Of a stretch of 64,000 bases of DNA, positions 16,096 through 23,262 are shown one piece after another (position 1 is the stretch's first letter; every line of letters starts with the position of its first letter). Source of the stretch: Muribaculaceae bacterium (GTDB taxonomy: Bacteria > Bacteroidota > Bacteroidia > Bacteroidales > Muribaculaceae); contig JAFZAC010000016.1 in the NCBI GenBank assembly GCA_017548365.1, forward strand, positions 310,001 to 374,000, written 5' to 3'. The notes beneath the pieces were generated by a model. That model saw nothing but the letters and a program-made list of their open reading frames with translations, did not search any database and was not told where the DNA came from. Both the position numbers and the translations under genes were made by a program.

Positions 16096-17205
16096 ATGGC
16101 AAACAATTCATTACTGGAGCGACTGGAAGGGCTTGATGCGCGGTTTGAAGAGATTCAGACTCTTATCACCGACCCATCGGTAATCGCTGACCAGAAGCGA
16201 TATGTGAAACTCAGCAAGGAATATAAGAGCCTTGAGAACCTGCTCAAGGTGACGCACGAATACAAGAAAATGGTGCAGGACATCGAGGACGCCAAGGAAC
16301 TGCTCGCCAGCGAGAGCGACGAGGAGTTGCGTGCTATGGCTCGTGAGGAAATCGATGCAAATCAAGAGGAAGTTCCCAAACTTGAGGAGAAAATCAAGCT
16401 GCTTCTCATCCCGGAGGATCCTGAGGATTCGAAAAACGCCATCATCGAGATTCGTGGCGGCACTGGCGGCGACGAAGCAGCACTCTTTGCCGGAGACCTG
16501 GCGCGCATGTACACCCGCTATTGCGAGAGCAAAGGCTGGAAAATCGAAATGTCATCTTGCAGCGAGGGCGCTTCGGGCGGCTACAAGGAAATAGTGTTCA
16601 GCGTTACAGGAAACGGCGTGTACGGCACTCTTAAGTATGAGAGCGGTGTGCACCGCGTGCAGCGCGTACCAGTCACTGAGACTCAGGGCCGTGTTCACAC
16701 CTCGGCTGCATCGGTGGCGATACTGCCCGAGGCCGAACCTTTTGACATCGAGATCAACGAAGGTGAGATTAAGTGGGATACTTTCCGCTCGAGTGGCGCA
16801 GGAGGCCAGAATGTGAACAAGGTGAACTCGGGAGTTCGCCTGCGCTACATGTGGACCAACCCCAACACTGGCGAGGAGCAGGAAATCCTGATTGAGTGTA
16901 CCGAGACCCGCGACCAGCCCAAGAACAAGGAACGCGCATTGGCTCGTCTGCGCACCTTTATCTATGATAAGGAGCATCAAAAGTATGTTGACGATATCGC
17001 CAGCCGCCGCAAGACTCTCGTAAGCACCGGCGACCGCTCGGCAAAGATACGCACCTATAACTATCCTCAGGGCCGCATCACCGACCACCGCATTGGCTAC
17101 ACCATCTACAACCTGCCAGCTTTCATGGACGGTGACATCCAGGACTGCATTGACCACCTTATCGTTGCCGAAAACGCCGAGAAACTCAAAGAAGCCGAAC
17201 TTTAA
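16096..17205 (+). CDS. prfA: Peptide chain release factor 1
   Basis: Recognises UAA and UAG stop codons and triggers peptide release. The 369-residue product has the RF-1 codon-recognition PxT motif (P192-V193-T194 in RVPVTETQG), which separates it from RF-2 with SPF, and the GGQ hydrolysis motif at residues 236-238 (SSGAGGQNVNKVNSG). The length is normal. It is transcribed alone, with a terminator 27 bases downstream that it shares with the convergent tmRNA gene. Confidence 0.97.
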   Translation: MANNSLLERLEGLDARFEEIQTLITDPSVIADQKRYVKLSKEYKSLENLLKVTHEYKKMVQDIEDAKELLASESDEELRAMAREEIDANQEEVPKLEEKIKLLLIPEDPEDSKNAIIEIRGGTGGDEAALFAGDLARMYTRYCESKGWKIEMSSCSEGASGGYKEIVFSVTGNGVYGTLKYESGVHRVQRVPVTETQGRVHTSAASVAILPEAEPFDIEINEGEIKWDTFRSSGAGGQNVNKVNSGVRLRYMWTNPNTGEEQEILIECTETRDQPKNKERALARLRTFIYDKEHQKYVDDIASRRKTLVSTGDRSAKIRTYNYPQGRITDHRIGYTIYNLPAFMDGDIQDCIDHLIVAENAEKLKEAEL

Positions 17206-17231
17206 ACATAAAGAACAAAATAAAAAGATTA

Positions 17232-17262
17232 GGGCTGCAAGAAACTCTTGCAACCCTTTTTC
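17232..17262. terminator. Bidirectional terminator between prfA and ssrA
   Basis: GGGCTGCAAGA (17232-17242) pairs with TCTTGCAACCC (17246-17256), one mismatch, followed on the + strand by TTTTTCTTTT. The minus strand also has a T-rich stretch after the stem. It can end both prfA and the convergent tmRNA transcript. Confidence 0.75.
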
Positions 17263-17267
17263 TTTTG

Positions 17268-17669
17268 TGGAGCTGGAGGGGTTTGAACCCTCGTCCAAAC
17301 GTGGAACTAATAAGCTTTCTACATGCTTAGTCGTTGACTTGGTTTTCGACCCGCGGCAGGCTCAAGACCACCAACCGAGAGCTTAGTCTCTAAATTTCAA
17401 AGTTGATTCGAGACAGATCAACCTCTATCCCCGATATGCTAGCACCACCGTATCGACAAGCCTCGGAGCAAGGGCAGCCGGGTGATGTCTTGTCTCTACC
17501 ATCCTTGGGCAGAGATTAAGCCGATCTACTATACTTCGATCAGGCAGCAAGAGCGTAGTTATTCTCGCCAGTTAAAATTAAGTGATGCCATGAATTTAAA
17601 GAGCCCAGGTATCGTCACTCTGCATGCTTACTTACCACCTCAACACGCTGTCAAAGCCAAGTCAGCCCC
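17268..17669 (-). ncRNA. ssrA: Transfer-messenger RNA (tmRNA)
   Basis: tmRNA rescues stalled ribosomes and tags the nascent chain for proteolysis. The minus strand begins GGGGCTGACTTGGCTTTGAC, and the 3' end folds back as CAGCTCC plus A, giving the 7-base acceptor stem. The T arm GGTTCAAACCC lies just before it. The tag frame at 17569-17540 reads G-E-N-N-Y-A-L-A-A-stop, giving (A)GENNYALAA as in other Bacteroidales. The final CCA is not fully encoded. The length of about 402 bases and the one-piece order are typical. It is convergent with prfA. Confidence 0.95.
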
Positions 17670-17677
17670 AGTATTTA

Positions 17678-17729
17678 GGGTTCTATAAATTCCTGATATG
17701 TTTTCAAACTCAAACAATTTATAGAGCCC
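17678..17729. repeat. 14-base inverted repeat over the tmRNA promoter region
   Basis: GGGTTCTATAAATT (17678-17691) and AATTTATAGAGCCC (17716-17729) are inverted copies with one mismatch and a 24-base spacer. They lie 9-60 bases upstream of the tmRNA 5' end. A TATAGA -10-like box (minus strand, 17687-17682) sits inside the left arm and TTTGAA (17708-17703) in the spacer. The arrangement fits a dyad operator or a cruciform-capable promoter, but its function is unknown. Confidence 0.5.
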
Positions 17730-17879
17730 ATCGTATGTTTTGATGAAAGTGGCTGCAAAATTAATACCAAAATGAACAATCACAAAAACAGGAATAAATA
17801 TTTTGCATTTATTAACACTACCATAACCTTGCTAGACAATAATTCAGTACAGCAGCGGTGTAAAACCCAAATCTTTTAC

Positions 17880-17887
17880 TAACTTTG
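17880..17887 (+). promoter_or_regulatory. -7 promoter box of the RluA-type gene
   Basis: TAACTTTG, a full match to TAnnTTTG, 23 bases before the ATG at 17911. No TTTG lies at the usual upstream spacing. Confidence 0.45.
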
Positions 17888-17910
17888 CACAATCAAAAAA
17901 CTATGAAATC

Positions 17911-18600
17911 ATGGAAGTAGTTTACGAGGACAATCATATCATCATCGTCAACAAAGCCTGCGGCGAGATTGTACAAGGCGACCGCACCGGCGATGAACCG
18001 CTGGTAGAGACGCTGAAGCAATGGATAAAGGTCAAGTACAACAAGCCCGGCAATGTATTCTGCGGCGTCACTCACCGCATCGACCGACCAACAAGCGGGC
18101 TCGTGGTGTTTGCACGAACCAGCAAAGGATTGTCACGTATGAACGAACTCTTCCGTCGCGGCGACGTGCACAAGACCTACTGGGCAATCGTCAAAAACCG
18201 ACCTCCCAAAGACGAAGACACTCTCACCAACTATCTCATGTCGGTTGAGCGCAACAACAAGACTCATGTAGTGAAAGAAGGCACAAAAGGGGCACAAAAA
18301 GCAGTGCTTAAATATCGCATAATAGGCCAAAGTAACAATTATTACCTTCTTGAGATAGAACTCCTCACAGGCCGCAAACACCAAATCCGTGTCCAGCTTG
18401 CCCACTTGGGCTGCCCTATCAAGGGTGACCTAAAGTATGGAGCCCCACGCAGCAACCCTGATGGTGGTATCTCGCTGCAGTCACACCGCATCAGATTCAT
18501 CCATCCCGTCTCAAAGCAGGAAATCGACATCACAGCACCAGTGCCAGACGACACCCTGTGGCAAGCACTGGCCGAAGCTGCAAATCTAGCATTACTATAA
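17911..18600 (+). CDS. RluA-family pseudouridine synthase
   Basis: Converts specific uridines in rRNA or tRNA to pseudouridine. The 229-residue product is the catalytic domain alone, without an S4 domain. D58 in THRIDRPTSGLVVF is the catalytic Asp of the HRxDxxTSG motif, and RKHQIRVQLAHLGCPIKGD is the conserved late motif. The specific RNA target (RluA, RluC or RluD type) cannot be assigned. Its stop codon overlaps the 3' end of the convergent SUMF1-like gene by 6 bases. Confidence 0.9.
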   Translation: MEVVYEDNHIIIVNKACGEIVQGDRTGDEPLVETLKQWIKVKYNKPGNVFCGVTHRIDRPTSGLVVFARTSKGLSRMNELFRRGDVHKTYWAIVKNRPPKDEDTLTNYLMSVERNNKTHVVKEGTKGAQKAVLKYRIIGQSNNYYLLEIELLTGRKHQIRVQLAHLGCPIKGDLKYGAPRSNPDGGISLQSHRIRFIHPVSKQEIDITAPVPDDTLWQALAEAANLALL

Positions 18601-19434
18601 AGCCAAACGAAAACCCATATCATTGAAATAGTTGATTGAAGGGGGAAACCTTTCACGATATGACACACGACAACGGCCTAATTCGGCTATACAACCATAA
18701 CAACCTCCACGTCGTATACGAAAAGGTAAAACGTTAGCGACAATTGGGTTGACTTGAGGCTCCACCCTATAGCTTTCATATGAATCTTGACACCATTCAA
18801 AAACATTACCACTCATATCATATAGACCAAGCTCATTTGGGAGTTTGGTAGCAACATCATGTGTCCGGCCACTACTATTACCATCATACCAAGCCACATC
18901 GTCAATATTATTACTACCACTAAACTTATAACCTTGGCTTCTGTTGCCACCACGAGCAGCAAATTCCCACTCAGCCTCAGTAGGTAGGCGAAAGCCCTTG
19001 CCGGTTAAAGCATTTAATTTCATTATAAATTCCTGGCAGTCATCCCAACTCACTTTCTCCACAGGATGTTTCGCACTTCTGAATTCACTAGGATTATTAC
19101 CCATCACAGCCTGCCATAGTTCCTGTGTCACCTCTGTTTGTCCGATACTAAATGATGACAATGTAACTTGATGAGTTGGCATCTCTTCTCTATCTACATT
19201 GCTACCTTGTTCCGAAGTGGCTCCCATGATAAATGTGCCTCCTTCTATTTGCACCATCGTGAACATTACACCGTTTACTATGAATGTCTGAGTTTCAATA
19301 ACAGATAGATTGTTTTTTTCTTGGAAAGGAGGAAGTTGTAGTGCTCTAACGTTCTTCTGAGCCCATGTAGTATGTGGCATTGCAAAACCTAAACAAAAAA
19401 TAAATAATGAAACGTAAGATAATCTAGTTTTCAT
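18595..19434 (-). CDS. Secreted SUMF1-like protein, single domain
   Basis: The 279-residue product has a signal peptide (MKTRLSYVSLFIFCLGFAMPHTTWAQ) and then one FGE-sulfatase-fold domain (about 48-279): FIVNGVMFTMVQIEGGTFIMGATSEQG, FRLPTEAEWEFAARGG, GLYDMSGNVFEWCQDSYE and the GFRLAL ending. Instead of the usual RGGSW segment it has RRGGCYGCIAELGRCR, a cysteine pattern that does not match the C-x4-C pair of catalytic FGE. It is the shortest family member in the window and lacks the dockerin or helical N-terminal parts. A binding or structural role is likelier than formylglycine formation. Confidence 0.78.
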   Translation of the reverse strand: MKTRLSYVSLFIFCLGFAMPHTTWAQKNVRALQLPPFQEKNNLSVIETQTFIVNGVMFTMVQIEGGTFIMGATSEQGSNVDREEMPTHQVTLSSFSIGQTEVTQELWQAVMGNNPSEFRSAKHPVEKVSWDDCQEFIMKLNALTGKGFRLPTEAEWEFAARGGNRSQGYKFSGSNNIDDVAWYDGNSSGRTHDVATKLPNELGLYDMSGNVFEWCQDSYESYRVEPQVNPIVANVLPFRIRRGGCYGCIAELGRCRVSYRERFPPSINYFNDMGFRLAL

Positions 19435-19515
19435 AATAACGACTTTATTTGAACGTGCTCTTATATTCTAACAATACATAGCATCACGACTTATCAAGAG
19501 ATAGATTTTATCTTA

Positions 19516-20565
19516 TTAGACTATCAAATCGGCAAATCGCTTGTTGCTCCAAACGACGAAATTGCCGTCATCGTCGGTGCTGATGGTCATCACGCCCAAT
19601 GTGGTGTTCGGTTCCATCAACTGCTGAGTGGCCTCTAGTCCCAGCGCCATGCAAGCTGTCGCCCAGGCATCGGCTGTCATACAGTCATCTGCCACAATCG
19701 ACACACTTAACAATTTCGATGTCTCGCTGCTGCCTGTCTTGGGATTGACTATGTGGCTCACCTTCTTACCGTCAACTTCCTTGAACTTGCGATAACTACC
19801 GCTAGTTGCCACTGCCATGCTGTCGAGCTTCAATATCACAGCATTGGAATGTACAGCGCCATCGGCATCGTCGGGCACGGGCAAATCGACCGACACATGC
19901 CAGGGTTTGCCACGTTCGTTCACACCATAAGACACCACCTCACCGCCAATCTCCACCATGTAGTTTTTGGAGCCGTTGCGAGCTAGCATCGCAGCTATCT
20001 CGTCACATGCCATGCCCTTAGCAATCGAACTAAAGTCGAACTGCACCCTGTTGTCGTCTTTCACAACCTTGGCACCTTGCAGCTGAGTGTGCTCCGACAT
20101 TCCCACAAAAGCGAGGATGCTGTCAATCTGCTCCTTGGTCGGTAGTTTACCACTTTTATAACCAAATCCCCAAGCGTTCACAAGTGGCATTACTGTGGGG
20201 TCATAGACTCCGCCACTGGCTTTGTTAACCTCAAGTGCTTTGTTGTATAGTTTAACGAAAAAATTGTCGGCGATATCGCTACGGCCTTCGTTGATAGCAG
20301 TCACCTGCGACTGTTTGTTGAATGGCGACACACTGTTATCGATAGTCTTAAGTAATACCTGGATTGAGTCATTAAGATCGGCGCTAGCTTCATAAGTAAT
20401 GTGATACTTGGTGGTCCACACCACACCGGTATTGGTCACATACTTCATTTCGCCTTGACAATCTTTCCTAAAGTGACGCACGAGAGGTATTGCCACCAAC
20501 ATAGCCAACAGCAAAACCAGCACAGCGATATATTTCCTAGATTTGAGCATAAGCTTTTTAGACAT
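19516..20565 (-). CDS. apbE: FAD:protein FMN transferase (ApbE)
   Basis: Attaches FMN covalently to Ser or Thr of redox proteins such as NqrB, NqrC and RnfG. The 349-residue product has an N-terminal membrane anchor or signal segment (KYIAVLVLLLAMLVAIPLV), then FSSIAKGMACDEIA, VEIGGEVVSYG and SIVADDCMTADAWATA, the family's flavin- and Mg-binding motifs. Targets are probably Nqr or Rnf subunits encoded elsewhere. A TAATTTTG box lies 36 bases upstream of the start. Confidence 0.93.
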   Translation of the reverse strand: MSKKLMLKSRKYIAVLVLLLAMLVAIPLVRHFRKDCQGEMKYVTNTGVVWTTKYHITYEASADLNDSIQVLLKTIDNSVSPFNKQSQVTAINEGRSDIADNFFVKLYNKALEVNKASGGVYDPTVMPLVNAWGFGYKSGKLPTKEQIDSILAFVGMSEHTQLQGAKVVKDDNRVQFDFSSIAKGMACDEIAAMLARNGSKNYMVEIGGEVVSYGVNERGKPWHVSVDLPVPDDADGAVHSNAVILKLDSMAVATSGSYRKFKEVDGKKVSHIVNPKTGSSETSKLLSVSIVADDCMTADAWATACMALGLEATQQLMEPNTTLGVMTISTDDDGNFVVWSNKRFADLIV

Positions 20566-20600
20566 TATTTAATGAATAAATGCACTTGAATTAGAAATCA

Positions 20601-20608
20601 CAAAATTA
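20601..20608 (-). promoter_or_regulatory. -7 promoter box of apbE
   Basis: The minus strand reads TAATTTTG, a full match to TAnnTTTG, 36 bases before the apbE start. No -33 box is clear. Confidence 0.4.
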
Positions 20609-20717
20609 CAACTAAAAATCATTAATCGCCACACTAAAACAGACAAAAAATTGTATTTCTCGTTTTTTTTCTTTTACTTTGCCACAGTTTGTTAACCAAA
20701 AAGCAAGAAAATATCAT

Positions 20718-21314
20718 ATGAAGCACATAACTAAAATTGCGGTTATAATTGCACTGACATTGGCATTCAACACTGTTGCAATGGCACAAGTGAGGTTTGG
20801 TGTCAAAGGCGGTGTCACCATCAATGAGCTCAAGTGGGACAAAAACGTCGTGAGCAGCGACAACCGTGCCGGATTCACAGCTGGTGTCATGATGGAAATA
20901 GGAATGCCTGTTGTGGGACTAGGAATTGACGCTTCGGTTCTTTATGCACATCGCGAGAACGACCTTTACCTCGAGGAGACTAAGCTCAAGCGAGATTATC
21001 TCGACTTGCCTATCAACCTCAAATACAAGCTACAGATTCCCGTGCTGAACAAAATCATTGCGCCTTTCGTCACAACGGGACCAGACTTCGCACTACTCCT
21101 TGGCGATACCGACAAAGGCGACTTCTCCACACGCAAGTGGAACACCTCATGGAACGTGGGATTCGGCGCAGAACTGTTCAAAAAAGTGCAAATCCATGCC
21201 AACTACGGAATAGGTATGACCAAGGCATTTGAATACATTGGCAAAGACGTTAACTCAACACCAGTTGAAGGAAAAGACAACTACTGGACCATAACAGCAG
21301 CGTATATGTTTTAA
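20718..21314 (+). CDS. Outer-membrane beta-barrel protein (porin-like)
   Basis: The 198-residue product has a signal peptide (MKHITKIAVIIALTLAFNTVAMAQ), then alternating hydrophobic strands starting VRFGVKGGVTINELKW and ending YWTITAAYMF with the C-terminal aromatic typical of outer-membrane barrels. This is the pattern of the eight-stranded OMP_b-brl family common in Bacteroidetes. The start at 20718 is chosen because the signal peptide begins there, not 13 codons upstream. The function is unknown. A strong terminator follows. Confidence 0.85.
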   Translation: MKHITKIAVIIALTLAFNTVAMAQVRFGVKGGVTINELKWDKNVVSSDNRAGFTAGVMMEIGMPVVGLGIDASVLYAHRENDLYLEETKLKRDYLDLPINLKYKLQIPVLNKIIAPFVTTGPDFALLLGDTDKGDFSTRKWNTSWNVGFGAELFKKVQIHANYGIGMTKAFEYIGKDVNSTPVEGKDNYWTITAAYMF

Positions 21315-21338
21315 TGCCAATGCAAAGAATCAAGGGAT

Positions 21339-21384
21339 ATGGCTAAAAAGCTCTGAAGTTGATGAGCTTTTTAGCCATTTTTTT
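21339..21384 (+). terminator. Terminator of the outer-membrane barrel gene
   Basis: A 15-base perfect stem (21339-21353 with 21364-21378; core GGCTAAAAAGCTC/GAGCTTTTTAGCC) followed by a T run to 21384. It starts 25 bases past the stop. Confidence 0.9.
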
Positions 21385-21427
21385 GCTTTAAATGTCGATT
21401 GCCATTTATTATGTGAGAATTTCTCTG

Positions 21428-21435
21428 TATTTTTG
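21428..21435 (+). promoter_or_regulatory. -7 promoter box of the symporter gene
   Basis: TATTTTTG, a match to TAnnTTTG, 35 bases before the ATG at 21471. The -33 box is unclear. Confidence 0.4.
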
Positions 21436-21470
21436 CAGAACAATTAAACTAAACTATTAGCAAACCTCAC

Positions 21471-22640
21471 ATGAAAAAGAGAATAAAACTGCCGCTACTT
21501 GCGCGCATTATAATAGCTATTGCACTTGGTATTGGACTAGGACTTATACTCCCATTGCCAGCTGTAAGGGTGTTTGTTACATTCAACAGCATATTCAGTC
21601 ACTTCCTTCAGTTCCTCATTCCTCTAATCATCATTGGACTCATCACTCCTGCCATCAGCGACATTGGCAAGAACGCGGGAAAGCTGCTTCTACTCACCAC
21701 AATCATAGCCTATGGCGATACAGTGTTCTCAGGCTACCTGTCCTATTTCACGAGTTCAAACATCTTCCCCATGCTCATCAATCACGGACAAGGAGTGGAA
21801 AAGATTGCCGAAGTCAAGGCTTTAGAGCCATTCTTCACCATCAATATACCACCTCTAGTCGATGTAATGTCGGCACTGGTGACAGCCTTCACTGTGGGAC
21901 TAGGAATCGCTTTTTTTGATTCCAAGACACTAAAAGCAGGCTTCGATGAATTCAAGGATATTGTAGCTAAGACTATTGAGGTGGTACTCATACCACTGCT
22001 GCCGCTCTACATCTTTGGCATCTTCTTGGAAATGAGTCACACTGGTCAAGCATGGCATGTTCTAAACGTGTTCATTGCCATAATTGGCGTGATATTTGCC
22101 CTTCACATCTTCCTCCTTGTGCTGCAATACTGCATTGCCGGTGCAATTACACGACGCAACCCTTTCAAATTGTTGTGGAATATGCTTCCAGCCTATTTCA
22201 CGGCTCTTGGCACCTCATCGAGTGCCGCCACAATTCCAGTGACATTAAACAGCACCTTGAAAAACGGAGTGAGCAATGGTATCGCCAGTTTTGCAGTACC
22301 GTTATGTGCCACCATCCACCTCTCAGGAAGTTGTTTGAAAATTGTGGCATGTGCTGTGGCTCTGATGCTGATGACAGGCACACCTTTTAACATAGGTATG
22401 TTCACAGGATTCATCTTAATGCTTGGTGTGATGATGGTGGCAGCACCAGGCGTGCCTGGAGGAGCCATCATGGCGGCTCTTGGAGTCCTACAATCCATTT
22501 TGGGCTTTGACGCTCAGCAACAAGCTTTGATGATTGCACTGTATATCACCATGGACAGCTTTGGCACAGCGTGCAACGTCACTGGCGACGGCGCTATCGC
22601 CCTCGTCATCGATAAAATCCACGGAAAGAATAATAGCTAG
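21471..22640 (+). CDS. Dicarboxylate/amino acid:cation symporter (DAACS/SDF family)
   Basis: The 389-residue inner-membrane protein has about eight helices and the family signature: the serine-rich TSSSAATIPVTL re-entrant loop, then SGSCLKIV and the substrate-site helix with LYITMDSFGTACNVTGDG. It imports glutamate, aspartate, C4-dicarboxylates or Ser/Thr with Na+ or H+. The ligand cannot be fixed from the sequence. It is a single gene, convergent with the thiamine-uptake operon, and the two stops are only 15 bases apart without an obvious terminator. Confidence 0.9.
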   Translation: MKKRIKLPLLARIIIAIALGIGLGLILPLPAVRVFVTFNSIFSHFLQFLIPLIIIGLITPAISDIGKNAGKLLLLTTIIAYGDTVFSGYLSYFTSSNIFPMLINHGQGVEKIAEVKALEPFFTINIPPLVDVMSALVTAFTVGLGIAFFDSKTLKAGFDEFKDIVAKTIEVVLIPLLPLYIFGIFLEMSHTGQAWHVLNVFIAIIGVIFALHIFLLVLQYCIAGAITRRNPFKLLWNMLPAYFTALGTSSSAATIPVTLNSTLKNGVSNGIASFAVPLCATIHLSGSCLKIVACAVALMLMTGTPFNIGMFTGFILMLGVMMVAAPGVPGGAIMAALGVLQSILGFDAQQQALMIALYITMDSFGTACNVTGDGAIALVIDKIHGKNNS

Positions 22641-22655
22641 TAATGGTTAGTTATA

Positions 22656-23258
22656 CTAAGATTGCGTGTAGCTCGCCATAATTTTTTTCCACTTAAAGTA
22701 GCCTGCTATGGCAATGACTGTGTAAATGCCATAGAGAGTGGCATTAAAAGGAATTTCTTTGTAGATGTAAAGACTACATGACACTGCATCGACAACAAGC
22801 CATAAAAGCCACTGTTCCACATATTTCTTAGCCAATGCCCACATTGCCACTGCACTCAACGAAGTGGTGAAACTGTCGAGCACTGGTACGCGGCTGTCGG
22901 TGAAGGTAATAAGAATCCAGTAGATGAAAATCCACAACACAAGCCATGTCACAACCGAGGCGATGATGTGCTTGCGTATATAATGAGTGATTTGCAATGC
23001 TTCTTTACTCTTTGTGTTCTTGTCTCTTTTCCCCCATCGCCAGCAATAGTAGCCGTAAATTGCAATTACGACGTAGTAGAATTCCATGCCAAAGTCTGCA
23101 TAAAGCCCCTTGGCAAAGTAGAGATAGGAATGGACTATGGGCATGACGATGCTCACTGCCCATAACCAGATACTGGCACGATACTCGAGCCACAGATATA
23201 TTAGCCCGAGTACTAAGCCTGTTATATCAATTACCCTTATCCAGTCTATAGATTGCAT
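22656..23258 (-). CDS. pnuT: PnuC-family thiamine transporter (PnuT)
   Basis: The 200-residue inner-membrane protein has about seven helices in the PnuC fold (IYLWLEYRASIWLWAVSIVMPIVHS, YYVVIAIYGYYCWRWG). PnuC relatives move nicotinamide riboside, and those beside a TPP riboswitch move thiamine. It begins 4 bases after the TonB-dependent receptor gene, whose transcript starts with a TPP riboswitch, so thiamine is the likely cargo. The thiamine pyrophosphokinase gene that often accompanies this pair in Bacteroides is not in the operon here. Confidence 0.88.
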   Translation of the reverse strand: MQSIDWIRVIDITGLVLGLIYLWLEYRASIWLWAVSIVMPIVHSYLYFAKGLYADFGMEFYYVVIAIYGYYCWRWGKRDKNTKSKEALQITHYIRKHIIASVVTWLVLWIFIYWILITFTDSRVPVLDSFTTSLSAVAMWALAKKYVEQWLLWLVVDAVSCSLYIYKEIPFNATLYGIYTVIAIAGYFKWKKIMASYTQS

Positions 23259-23262
23259 CTTG

